This document shows, one piece after another, positions 33,644 to 44,188 of a DNA stretch of 53,499 bases. The stretch's first letter is position 1. Every line of letters begins with the position of its first letter. A model generated the notes under the pieces. It ran no database searches, was not told the DNA's origin, and worked only from the letters and a program-made list of their open reading frames with translations. The translations under genes were made by a program, and so were the position numbers. Origin of the DNA: Zancudomyces culisetae (lineage: Eukaryota > Kickxellomycota > Harpellomycetes > Harpellales > Legeriomycetaceae); the NCBI GenBank assembly GCA_001969505.1, contig LSSK01000061.1:1-53499 (forward strand), in the 5' to 3' direction.

Positions 33644-33967
33644 ATGAGTTCACCATGTGAATTAAAGGGAGGGCGTAGTCCTGCAAGAAAGGCTGGCGGA
33701 ATAAGAATACCTGGTAGTACTGGATATATCTCAGGTGCTGGTGCTCATGCCGGTAGAGATAAAGAGGATGAATCCTGTGATTCTGACACGTGCCATGAAG
33801 ATAAAATGAGAACCAATAAGTCCAAGAAGTACAACCATTTCCAAGGCCTAGAAAGCAGCAAAATTATATACAACAACAACATGAGTGCCGCCAAGGAGAA
33901 CCCAAGTGCTGGGCCTGGAGGCATAGGTACAAGTCTGAACCAACCCAAAAAGAACAAGCTAGTCTAA
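33644..33967 (+). CDS. Small basic protein resembling death-associated protein 1 (DAP1/DAPL1 family)
   Basis: The single-exon protein has 107 residues, is hydrophilic and probably largely disordered, with no signal or membrane segment. The N-terminus MSSPCELKGGRSPARKAGGI, with KAGGIRI at 16-22, and a later YISGAGAHAGRDKED (28-42) recall the KAGG-M-R-[IV] and ISG-x-x-x-x-G-D-K motifs of DAP1-family proteins. Animal DAP1 has been linked to autophagy control, and Dap1b/Dapl1 occupies the polypeptide exit tunnel of dormant ribosomes. The C-terminal half, rich in Asn and Lys, is not recognisable. Base composition is less AT-rich than the flanks, which supports genuine coding. The family call rests on short motifs and could be wrong; the gene itself is likely real. 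Confidence 0.55.
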   Translation: MSSPCELKGGRSPARKAGGIRIPGSTGYISGAGAHAGRDKEDESCDSDTCHEDKMRTNKSKKYNHFQGLESSKIIYNNNMSAAKENPSAGPGGIGTSLNQPKKNKLV

Positions 33968-34427
33968 TCGGCGGGGTTTTCTTTTCCAAAGCCAATACCA
34001 GCACCAGTTTCATCTACAACGGAGGATTTCTTGAGTTAAATAAACTTTCCGTTCTAACAATGAATGCGGCTACTTAGCATTTCTATGTACTCTTTGACGT
34101 TTACTCGGTTATCAAACCTTATATATTTTTAGTTTGGTATATTTTATTCTACACTTAAGTACAAATAAAGTATGTCATGAAATAGTAGGGGTTGTATTCA
34201 TCTTTAAATGGCAAAGCTTGCTTTCCTTCTTTGTTTTTGATGAAGGACAATAATTAGGTTATAAAAAAATGATCATTCAAACTTTTTTTTTTCAAGTGAA
34301 AATTTTATGGAAAAGCGTAAAATTAAATCTATTTTCAATTCTGTAAACGTGCATACATTACTCGTGTCGAAAAAAAAAGTCGTAAAAGTGGGAAAGCTAA
34401 AGAGTATAATGAAAAACAATCGAAAGA
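33968..34427. other. Intergenic spacer
   Basis: This stretch contains the 3' end of the DAP1-like gene (AATAAA near 34037 and 34165) and the AT-rich promoter of the SNAPC4-like gene. No other gene was seen. Confidence 0.5.
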
Positions 34428-37405
34428 ATGGCAAGAGATGTACACATAGACGGGCAAGGATCCATTAGTGAAGTACAATTTCATAATGACAGCGCCCAAG
34501 CAAATTCTAGTCAAGTTGATCAAAACCAAATTGTTGAAAATCTGGAGAAGGAAATAACCAAATACGAAGAGGAGATATTTAGACTTGGAATAGAGTCGAA
34601 CATTGAGGTCGGGGCAGAATACGAGAAGAGGTTAATTGCTGCTATCAAAACCGAAGAAAAACTAAAAGAAGAGCAGTTTACTTTATTGATGAATAGCGAA
34701 CAAAGTAAAGATGAGGGTAATGATAAAAAATGTACAAAAAGTATGGACAATGGCGATGAAGAGGAAGAGATAAAGGCAGAGTAAGTCAGTTTAAATACAA
34801 ATGTTGCTCAAATATTAGACATGTAAATATCTTTACTTTACTATGACTCGATCTCGATAGATCCACATTCGAAGAGGTTAAATACCAGGCCATATTGGCC
34901 TACCGAAACAACTACAAAGTCATGAAAAAAATAGAGAAGAACATAGGAAATGTGAACAGAGGCATTGAGAACGCAATAGCAGTTAAAGCAGCAATAACGG
35001 AGTTGGTTTCAGGAAAGTATAGAGAAAAAACCGAGGAAAAAGAGAGGTGGGCTAGTATTATGGGAGTTTCGGAGAAGGAAGGGGCCAAAGAGATAGAGAA
35101 TATTCTGAAAAGGCTCAGTAAGCTGGAGAGCACAATACGAGGAATAGGGAATGTCGAAGAGAAGACAAAAAATGGAAATAGAAATAAAGGTTACGGCAAC
35201 AAGAGAAAGATCCAGTGTTATTTCAGAGAAATGTATCATGAAGACGTTCCAGAAAATTTAGATACACAAAGAAGGAAAAAGCAGCGAAAGCTGATTATTA
35301 CCCGGGCATGTAGGTGGACAGAAAGAGAGAAAAAACAACTAGCATATGGCGTTAGGCAACAGAATAAGGAGTTAATAATTGAAAAAATAATGAACGATAG
35401 TGAGGGAACCACGGAACAGAAAATAGAAAAAATCAATAGACTCCAAAGTAAACGGTATAACAAAGAGCTAGAATACAACATTGATGGAATCAGTTGGGAT
35501 GAAATATCGCGAAAGTACGTGCTAACACAAAAGCCAACGGCATGTGCGATACAATGGGCAACACACGGGCATCCAATGATAAATAAAGGATTGTGGAGTA
35601 AGGAAGAGGAAGCAGCGCTGAAAGGCATAGTTGAAGAGAACGGAGGGTATGATTGGGTGGATATCGCAAGAAAATTAAACACTAATCGAACGGCGGCACA
35701 GTGCTTCAAGTATTACCAAAGGAAGTTAAACAATAAACTAACAAAAAAGCACTGGAATGTAGATGAAGATGAGATGGTCAGGCAACTAGTAAGCTACTAT
35801 GGGGAGGGGCAGTGGCAGTCGATCTCAAGTTGCATTGAGGGGCGAACAAGCCAACAGGTGTTGCATCGATGGTATAAAGTGCTTCATCCAATGATAAAAT
35901 CAGGGCGTTGGACAGAAGATGAAGATGCATTACTGTTGGAGGCCGTAAAGTTGTACGGTGTAGGGAAATGGACTAAAATATCACAACATGTTCCTGGTCG
36001 AACAGATGTTAAGTGTCGCGAACGATATGTTAATGTTTTAGCCCCAAATGTTAACCATAGCAAATGGACTCGGGAGGAAGATCATAAATTAATAGAGATA
36101 GTAAATCGCGTTGGCGTGGGAAAATGGTCTTATGTAAGCTATTTAATGGGAAACCGAAGTGACAATCAATGCTGGAAACACTGGCAGATACTACACAAGC
36201 GCGGGATGGCACATCTCCCGCCTCAGGATATTAGCAATGAGGACGAGGGAAGCGTTCAGATCACAGTGAATCCCAAGGGTGCCGAAGCCTCTGGTAGCAA
36301 AAGAGGCAGGGCGAGTTCGAAACAGAGAGGCCAGTCTTTGTTTTTATATAAACTCAACAACTCTCAAGCATACCTTAACTTGAACGATGATGGTGTCAAC
36401 GTAGATGACACAACCACCTTCTCTATCCCTACAATAGCCAAAGCCTCTGATTTTGGTCGGGGAATCTTAAGCAGCATGGATTCTGAAGTCAAAGCTAACG
36501 CCAACGCCAACGCCAACACTGACACTGACACTGACACTATCACAGACACCATCAAAAACACACTACTCACTGGTAGTAGTAGCAGTGGCATTGGCGCAAT
36601 TTCACAGGGCCTTTCCAGCTCTACTAAGCGGCTGTGGAGAAGAGTAGAAACGAATATAACCAACCAACAACTGGATTTTATAACTCAAAATCCCACCGAA
36701 ACATCGCAGCCTTTGCCAAGAGCGGCTGCCCGAAATCAGCTCAGGATAGATGATGCCCAAACAATTAGTCCTTATTTAGTGAACTACTACAAAAGCTTGT
36801 TTTCATGTCTTATAACTGGTCCGCATGGTAGATATGGTCTCTTAAATCCAAAAAATGCAGCAGAGCCACTGCCGCCACCACCTATTCCATTTCATGATAA
36901 AGACACCTTTAGCTCTGCTGTCACTTTAACTGCTACAGAAAACACTGATAGTTGCAGAAGTAGTGACAACAACGCGCTCGCCAGTGCTAGCAATCTCTGT
37001 AGCAATGATGCCCATAACCCGCCACCGACTACTGATTTTCTTTCAAACGCAATTGTTGTTCCTAGCAATTTCAATGTGATCCCGCCAAATCCAGGTGTAT
37101 ACAACGCATTGCTGAATATATTATCTCTATTTCCTGAAATAACTCGGGTGATATCAGATACCGACTCCATCGAGTCACAACAAAGCTCTCACACAGCCCT
37201 GATGTCGAGTTCAGCCCCAGAAATTGGTCACAATGCCATCCATGCTACTTCAACAGAAAGCGACTCCGTCAATCTCTCTCATGAGAACACTTTTACTGTT
37301 GATGAGTCTGAACTTGATAGTGAAAGCGTTGATTTTCAGAATATTTTTTTGGTGTTATATAAACTTTTTGCTTGGTCATTACATCTACATAGCCTTTCAA
37401 AATGA
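34428..37405 (+). CDS. SNAPc subunit 4-like Myb-repeat protein (snRNA-activating complex), two exons
   Basis: Exon 1 is 34428-34780 and exon 2 is 34861-37405; the 80-bp intron runs GTAAGT to GATAG. The total is 2898 nt, 965 residues. In animals SNAPC4 binds the proximal sequence element of snRNA promoters with 4.5 Myb repeats. Here a half repeat starts CRWTEREKKQL (about 268), followed by KGLWSKEEEAALKGI, KKHWNVDEDEMVRQL, SGRWTEDEDALLLEAV and HSKWTREEDHKLIEIV, ending near residue 562. The weak first unit followed by four full repeats is the SNAPC4 layout rather than the two or three repeats of Myb or Cef1. Residues 1-150 are acidic and probably coiled-coil. The C-terminal 400 residues are disordered, with in-frame hexamer repeats encoding Ala-Asn and Thr-Asp. 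It converges on XAP5, 119 bp away. Confidence 0.88.
36493..36548 (+). repeat. In-frame hexanucleotide repeat in the SNAPC4-like gene
   Basis: Tandem GCCAAC units change into ACTGAC units, encoding an Ala-Asn block followed by a Thr-Asp block. A unit length of six keeps the frame whatever the copy number. Confidence 0.9.
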
Positions 37406-37524
37406 ATGAAATGTTTAAGTTTTTCTGTATATTTGCTTTTGTAAAACTTCTAAAACATATTTTATAGACCAACTAAAACTATAATAACAATACCATTAAC
37501 AAAGATAGATGTGTGAAACTTTGC

Positions 37525-39498
37525 CTACTTGACAGCGTATCCACCATAATCTTTTTGTGGATCATATAATTCCCATCGGTTAGCAGGAAAGATGTGTTTG
37601 TTTTTTTCGTACCAGCTACGCTCACATACCTTTCCAACATGTACATCCTCCTTTTCAATAGTTGCATCATTCACAAGTCTTACATCTTCGTGCTCACCAA
37701 AACTAAACAATGGCCCTGATTTCCCCCTTGCTTTGTTGATTATAAAGTCATAAAACGTATAGTGTGTTGGTATAATCAAATCCTCTTTTATATACATCAG
37801 ATTATCTACACTCAATGTTAGAGATAACTTTTTCTTCAATTGCACCTTGCATTTTTCCAAAAAATGTTGTATAGTATCTCCCTTTTTACACTTTACGCGG
37901 TTTCGATGTCCAGCACCATCCCAATAGCTGTAAACTATCGTGATTTCCTCGTTCTTCAACCTTTCTTGTTCCACGTACCATTGCTTCCTTAGCTCCTCTC
38001 TCAATCTTACATCTTGTGCTTCGCGCTCCTTATCTGGTAAAAAACTGGTATCTGCAAAAGGATTCTTTCCTAAGCTGCCTTTTTGGTTTGTATCTTTTTC
38101 TATCGCTTTAATACATAAGTATAAACAAATATAGTTGAAAAATAGGCTTTTAAAGCATTAAAAATGTATAAATATTAGCAGAACCATTTCAATGATATGG
38201 TAAAAGGGGATTTTCGGCTCCTATTGTGCATACCTCTGTTTTTTTTCGATTCTANNNNNNNNNNNNNNNNNNNNNNNNNNNNNNNNNNNNNNNNNNNNNN
38301 NNNNNNNNNNNNNNNNNNNNNNNNNNNNNNNNNNNNNNNNNNNNNNNNNNNNNNNNNNNNNNNNNNNNNNNNNNNNNNNNNNNNNNNNNNNNNNNNNNNN
38401 NNNNNNNNNNNNNNNNNNNNNNNNNNNNNNNNNNNNNNNNNNNNNNNNNNNNNNNNNNNNNNNNNNNNNNNNNNNNNNNNNNNNNNNNNNNNNNNNNNNN
38501 NNNNNNNNNNNNNNNNNNNNNNNNNNNNNNNNNNNNNNNNNNNNNNNNNNNNNNNNNNNNNNNNNNNNNNNNNNNNNNNNNNNNNNNNNNNNNNNNNNNN
38601 NNNNNNNNNNNNNNNNNNNNNNNNNNNNNNNNNNNNNNNNNNNNNNNNNNNNNNNNNNNNNNNNNNNNNNNNNNNNNNNNNNNNNNNNNNNNNNNNNNNN
38701 NNNNNNNNNNNNNNNNNNNNNNNNNNNNNNNNNNNNNNNNNNNNNNNNNNNNNNNNNNNNNNNNNNNNNNNNNNNNNNNNNNNNNNNNNNNNNNNNNNNN
38801 NNNNNNNNNNNNNNNNNNNNNNNNNNNNNNNNNNNNNNNNNNNNNNNNNNNNNNNNNNNCTCGCCTTCGCTCTCCTCTCGCTCGCCCTCTTCTTCCCCTT
38901 GTCCTTCCTCTCCCTCTCCCTCTCCTTCCTCTGCCTCTTCCTCTTCAATTTCAAAACTTAGTTTTAGCTTTTTCCCCTTTTTCTGTTTTACAGCTGCTCT
39001 GGTCTTGCTTCTCTTTTGCCTAACACGAGAAATACGTATTTAGCATATATCGAAAATACAAGATAAGAATAATGTTTTGCTTTGATATATAGAATATTTT
39101 ACTTTTCCAGGCGTGCATGTACAGCCGCTTTTAACTTTTCTTCTTCAATCTCCTTGTGTATCCGTTGGAAATCCTCTAACTTGACCAAGCCAACTGTCGA
39201 GTTTTTAAGTTTGTTTTCAAAGCTGTTGTTTTCTGAAACAAATTTCTCTGAACCTATACTGATTCTCGAATCCTATTTTTTATTTTTACAACTGTGTGTC
39301 ATTCGCTGTAAATCTGTAAATTGTGCTCTGATTTATGTCCATATATGATATATAAAAACGATATATTTGCAAGAAATAGGGAGTAAATACCTCTAATATT
39401 TGCTTTTTTTGCTGTTCAAATTCATTTTGCTGCTTCTCTCGTTGCTTTGCAAGCTTTTGCTGCCTTCTTTTATCAATATTCGGATTTATGTACTCCAT
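37525..39498 (-). CDS. XAP5/FAM50 family protein, multi-exon, interrupted by an assembly gap
   Basis: Exons in transcript order are 39391-39498, 39103-39272, 39019 down into the gap (known to 38860) and emerging to end at 38234, then 38105-37525. The reading frames match across each visible joint: GAG/GAT phase 0, AA/G, and G/CG giving Ala. FAM50 proteins are nuclear and associate with the spliceosome. The N-terminal coil is followed by [13 protein letters not shown], the basic-then-acidic stretch [18 protein letters not shown] interrupted by the gap, [19 protein letters not shown], and the C-terminal XAP5 domain with [46 protein letters not shown] and [16 protein letters not shown]. About 360 residues are visible apart from the gap, close to human FAM50A at 339. 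An additional exon inside the gap cannot be excluded. Confidence 0.9.
38255..38859. other. Assembly gap (605 N) inside XAP5
   Basis: The gap follows immediately on a simple Glu/Gly-coding repeat (CTCCCTCTCC-type on the plus strand), a likely cause of the assembly break. Frames called across it are meaningless. Confidence 1.
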
Positions 39499-39798
39499 TT
39501 CTGAGTGTTTCTCTGCTTTAACTCAACAAGAATAACATATCAGTATTGAAACGCCTGGTCCTAGATTTAAACAGCGTAAAATAATTGCAATTCAATTAGC
39601 TGCGATGGTGGCCGTTTTGTATTTAATCAACAGAATTATCGCGAAAATGTTAACTTTTTCTTTGCTGATGTGTGGCTAGAAAATTTTTTTTAAGATGGTA
39701 CGTGATTCCCAATATTCATTTTTTTACAGTAATTATTTGTTAATTATTAACAAAACATAGTAGTAACAATGTACCAATTGAGGTGAATTGTACTAATC
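39499..39798. promoter_or_regulatory. Bidirectional promoter between XAP5 and Cactin
   Basis: Only 300 bp separate the two divergent ATGs, so both genes must be driven from this interval. It is AT-rich, with an inverted ATTATTTGTTAATTATTAACAA-like segment near 39731-39754 and no perfect TATAAA. Confidence 0.6.
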
Positions 39799-41775
39799 AT
39801 GGGAAAGGAAAAGAATCATAATGAAAGAAATAAGAGGGAGAAATACGATAGAAGCTATTCCAGTGACTCTGGTAGTGAGGGGTATAGCCGTAACCGTAGA
39901 GAATCTTCGAAAAAGCACCACAAATCACGCTCAGGTGACCAAATTACACATAAAAAGGGGAATTCTTCACAGATGTATAAAACAATTGACAATGCGGCTC
40001 TTCAATTGACAAATTCAAAGGTCTCTGACAAATTTGTTTGGAAAAAGAAAGTCGAAAAGGATAGGAAAGAGGGTAGGAAAAAGGGTAAAAGGGGTAGAGA
40101 GGACGAAGTAGATACGGAGGAGGAGAATGAAAGAATACGAGAAGAGCAGGAGTACGAATTAGAAAAACTTCAAAAACTTAAAGAAGCCAAGCTTAAAGAA
40201 CAAGAGTATATGGAGCGTCAGAAAATACTCATGATAAGAGAAAACGAGGAGGCCATGATGGGCCAGAATTGGGAGCAAAAGGAGCAACAGCTGCATCTAA
40301 CCAATTTGGTTCTTAAGGCCATCAAAAAAATTGGTAGGGATGAACATGGACCTGTAGATCTATTTATAGTATATCTACATTATTACCAGGAGACGGAAGC
40401 AGAGAGGAGAAAGAGGATTGAGTTGGGACAAGGGGGTAGGTTTGGGCTAGAGCTGGAGTTGATGGGGATTCTAAGAGAAAAGAGGAGTCGATATAGCAAT
40501 GCGGATGTAACCGACGAACTTTCGATATATTTGGATCCCTGGAAGGCCTTTTCAGGAATTGCAGATATAGAACAATTAGAACGCATCAAAATGAAAATCA
40601 AAGAATATAGAAAAGCCGAGATAACACAAAGTAACAAGGAATATTGGAAGGGGGTAGGGATTCTCTGCCAAGACCGCATTGATAGTGTCAAAAAGCACAA
40701 TAGAAGTGGGATAAAGGTAAACAACGAAATTAAAGATATGATGCAAGGGAAGAGCGCGGAAAAACTAGACGAGCTACAAGAAATGGTATTGCGGAAGATT
40801 GGCGAAAAATCTGTGGTTATCGATCGTGATTACTGGGAGCAAGTTCTAGAACAGATAAAAGTATTTAAGGCTGCATTAAGCGTGAGTCATGTGTATGAGT
40901 GTTTTTGTAAAGACTATATTTTGAGTAAAAATAATATTCCACAAAGTTATTTGGATGAGCACCAAGTTCTAAGCAATTCAAAGGTAAGTAGTGATATAAA
41001 AGCCGTTTTATTTTTTATGATTATTTGCAGTTGCCATCAGGATAAGATGCGAGATTATTGTGTTAATATCTGTTTGGCAGAATTGCATAAGATTAAGTGG
41101 ATGAAAAAAAAAATAACACGATTATATAAGATAAGCACATGTGGTTAATTTAACATAATTATGCAAAAACTGATGTAGCCAAATGAGGACTCGGTATATG
41201 AGGAGGAGTTCCTAAGGCAGATTAATGAGCAAAACTACAAGAGACAAAAGAGGGGTCATGGAGAAAGTGAAGATGAGGAAGCTGAAGAAGGTGATGAGCT
41301 GGTAAATATGGACAGGTCAGCGGAGGTCATCAGCGCAGCGGGCACATTAACAGAAGCGAATGGTGGTAGCATAACCAACCGAGAACAGAGAAGAGAGGAG
41401 GATCCGTTAAAGAAAAAGCCCAGATACTTCAATAAGGTCCATACAGGATATGAATGGAATAAATACAACCAAACTCACTATGACTTTGACAATCCACCGC
41501 CAAAGGTTATACAAGGATACAAGTTTAACATATTCTACCCAGAACTAAATGACAAATCCAAAGCCCCTACATACAAGATTGAGCCGGACCCACTGGATGA
41601 TTCGGGAAATACAGTAATAATTCGTTTTATCGCTGGAGCTCCTTATTCAGATGTTGCGTTCAGAATTGTCAATAAGGAGTGGGAGATGTCAAGAAAAAGG
41701 GGATTTCGGAATTCTTTTGATAAAAATGTTTTACAGCTATACTTTAAGTTTAAAAGATACTTTTACCGTAAATAA
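39799..41775 (+). CDS. Cactin, spliceosome-associated factor, two exons
   Basis: Exon 1 is 39799-40983 and exon 2 is 41179-41775; the 195-bp intron (GTAAGT to GTAG) is in phase 0. The total is 1782 nt, 593 residues. The N-terminus is RS/K-rich; a charged coil with EEQEYELEKLQKLKEAKLKE and the MMGQNWEQKEQQLHLTN segment leads into the middle Cactin domain (about residues 140-395). The C-terminal Cactin domain is very well conserved: KPRYFNKVHTGYEWNKYNQT, then PPPKVIQGYKFNIFYPEL, ending YFKFKRYFYRK. Cactin is a nuclear component of catalytic spliceosomes required for efficient splicing. Without splicing, the frame reads on to a stop at 41146, giving a 449-residue form that lacks the C-terminal domain. 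Confidence 0.95.
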
Positions 41776-41944
41776 ATTCTTTTCCTTTTTTTTTTGGAAG
41801 TAGAAGAGATTTTTCTGGATTATAATTCTTTGCTCTTCGTTTTCTGTTTTGTATTTTTAATATATATTATAGATCGAGGCAGTGTTATAAAATCCAAGAG
41901 TTAGAATCACGTCGTTAAACAGTTTGGAAATCATTTCGTTCCTG

Positions 41945-44188
41945 TTACCTCTTCTTTTGGTATGAACCTGTAGACTTCTTTTTTTTCTTAGTATCAGGAC
42001 GCGTCAGGTATTCGGGAAGATCCTTATCTTCAATAGACTTAATAAAGCTCTGAATGGCATGAACACGACTTTCTCCAATATTTCCGTATTTCAACATCTC
42101 ATCTTCCAATAGACTAATCTGCTTTGATAGTAGGTTATGCTTGTGCCTTAGCTCGTAAATATATTTTGTAGCCATAGTTAAAATAGTTGCTTTGTTCAAC
42201 TTTTTGGCACCATCTGCGGTACCCTCCTCCCCCAGATCCCCTTCGCCTTCAAAATCACTACCACCTGTGCTTTTATCACCATCATCGCGATCCACTCTAT
42301 TTGGACCTCTTCCCCCGAGCCCAGAGGTGGTTTTCTTGGATGTGTTTAAATCTGGAACTGCTTCCTTAAGATCTTTGATTCTATTGTTAATATTATTTCT
42401 ATACCTTCGCTCAATCTCATTATGGGAGATCTTTCTCTTCTTTTGAATTATCACTTGGCCACCCGAAGACGCTTGTGTTTTCAAGCCCACCGCAGAATCT
42501 GCTAGTGACAGTGAAGATGATGTTGATGCCGATATTGGAATCTGCATTTGCAATGGAATTTTTGCAGACTCTGTCTTTGCAGCTTTTCTTATCTCCCGAC
42601 CATTTACATCACTCCCAAGTCCAATGTTGGTTTTTCCCTTTCTTGTTGAGGTGGTTTTGTTTCGCTTTTGTTTCGCCTGGGTAGCAGGTGCTTCTTCAGG
42701 AAGCGCAGAATCTGGATTTTCTCCAAAAAACGCGTTTACTAGGCTACTCCCACCGATAGGTTCGTTCTTGGCACTGCTATTTTCACTACTGTTTAAAACA
42801 GGCATTTCCGTCATATTTGGTGGTGACAAGTCAGGAGAATAAAGATGTTCAAATAGATTCTGCAAGTTTATGCCATTTCCAAAATCGTAGTTCATGTATA
42901 CGCTGGAAACCAGGTTGGAGTCTTGAAAACCTGTATTAGTGTTGTTTCCGGGGTCGATGCTATTATTGATATTAGCATCCTTTAATTCAGTACCGAGTGC
43001 ATTCAAGCCACTGTTATCAATATTAGAGATACCAAATCCAAGGCTGTTATTATTAGAACCAAAATTGTATTTGAAGAATTGCGACGCATGATCGGTTTGC
43101 GTGTTTCCAAAGTTTGTCTCCAAGTTACTATTGTAATTTACACTGGTACCATTTTTTATGTTGTTGGGATTATTATTAACGCTTTTACTGCTATCTTCAT
43201 ACATCTCATCCATTTTATATCTCCCATAATATAAATACTGCGATCCGTTTATATTGGGGTTTGGGGTAGGATTCAGACTGGGATCAAGACTGGGATTCAG
43301 ACTGGGGTTGAGGCTGGGATTTAAATTGGAATTGAGACTGGGATTTAAATTGGAGTTGAGACTGGTGTTTAGATTGGAATTGATATTTGAATTGATATTT
43401 GAATTGATATTGTGATTAGTCTGCTGAATACCGCTATTTAGCACATCAAATTGACCCCCATGCAAAGCAGTTCCAAAGCCATTAAACTTTGGTACTAAAT
43501 TGCTTCCATCGCCACTACCATTGTCTTGCTTGAGGTTGTTGGCTTCGAGACCAGTATCTAATGCTTTACTGCTTTCTCCACCGCTACCAAATGCGAGTTT
43601 TCGGTCCAAATGTCGAATTACTTTACTTTCAAGATGTTTTAGGAATGTCTCCTCATCCTTGCCGCTCGATTCTGCGTTCTCTACGTTCATTTTACTCAGC
43701 ACGTCATCGCCATATCCAAAACTTCCACTGAATGCAATTCCACCTGGATTGTTCACTTCGTTGAACCGACTTCTACTACCATTATCCTTTCCGAATTGCG
43801 CCGAAGCCCCGTCATACACATTCCCCATGTTCATCTTTAAGTCTGAAAAAATCTCGTCATATCCTCCTAGGCTTCGTTCACCTTGTACTTGTCTGTCTAT
43901 CTCCCTGCCCTTACTAAATCTATCCCACTGCATATCTGTACCCTTTGGAAGCAACTCTATACCGCCACTACCCATACCTACCATCCCCCCCTTCAGATCT
44001 CCGTTTACCCCCTCAGTGGGCTCCCACCGGCCTACTCTGCCCATTTTATCTCTCATGTTTTGTGCGGCATACTTTTGATTCATTTCTGTGACTAACCCTC
44101 CTTGTTGTGCCTCGGAACTCCTACTTTCAGTCCCAGATAAATATGTTCTTAGTGTCTCGTAGTAACTGTCCGTGGCTCCCCTTTTCAT
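41945..44188 (-). CDS. bHLH transcription factor of the SREBP class (Tyr-type basic region), no membrane segment
   Basis: This is a 747-residue single-exon protein. The basic-helix 1 region starts near residue 584 (KRKISHNEIERRYRNNINN); Tyr at the position where most bHLH proteins have Arg is the SREBP hallmark. Helix 2 begins LNKATILTMATKYIYEL (664) and runs into a short leucine-zipper-like helix. The loop is about 45 residues, very long, and Gly/Asp/Glu-rich. No hydrophobic segment follows; the chain ends in a Lys-rich tail, so it lacks the membrane anchor and regulatory domain of classical SREBP/Sre1, like soluble fungal members such as Hms1, Cph2 or Tye7. The N-terminal 580 residues are Asn/Ser/Gly-rich, with Asn-x-Asn/Asn-Pro-Ser-Leu repeats at 257-313. 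Targets are unknown. It is convergent with Cactin, 169 bp away. Confidence 0.9.
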   Translation of the reverse strand: MKRGATDSYYETLRTYLSGTESRSSEAQQGGLVTEMNQKYAAQNMRDKMGRVGRWEPTEGVNGDLKGGMVGMGSGGIELLPKGTDMQWDRFSKGREIDRQVQGERSLGGYDEIFSDLKMNMGNVYDGASAQFGKDNGSRSRFNEVNNPGGIAFSGSFGYGDDVLSKMNVENAESSGKDEETFLKHLESKVIRHLDRKLAFGSGGESSKALDTGLEANNLKQDNGSGDGSNLVPKFNGFGTALHGGQFDVLNSGIQQTNHNINSNINSNINSNLNTSLNSNLNPSLNSNLNPSLNPSLNPSLDPSLNPTPNPNINGSQYLYYGRYKMDEMYEDSSKSVNNNPNNIKNGTSVNYNSNLETNFGNTQTDHASQFFKYNFGSNNNSLGFGISNIDNSGLNALGTELKDANINNSIDPGNNTNTGFQDSNLVSSVYMNYDFGNGINLQNLFEHLYSPDLSPPNMTEMPVLNSSENSSAKNEPIGGSSLVNAFFGENPDSALPEEAPATQAKQKRNKTTSTRKGKTNIGLGSDVNGREIRKAAKTESAKIPLQMQIPISASTSSSLSLADSAVGLKTQASSGGQVIIQKKRKISHNEIERRYRNNINNRIKDLKEAVPDLNTSKKTTSGLGGRGPNRVDRDDGDKSTGGSDFEGEGDLGEEGTADGAKKLNKATILTMATKYIYELRHKHNLLSKQISLLEDEMLKYGNIGESRVHAIQSFIKSIEDKDLPEYLTRPDTKKKKKSTGSYQKKR
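43250..43420 (-). repeat. Coding minisatellite in the SREBP-class gene
   Basis: About fourteen 12-bp units, in two related versions, encode SNIN/SNLN and NPSL tetrapeptides. The multiple-of-three unit keeps the frame. Confidence 0.9.

Noticed and set aside
38175-39023. Three long frames of 254-265 codons spanning the gap
   Set aside because: They consist mostly of N; the real coding strand here is XAP5 on the minus strand in another frame.
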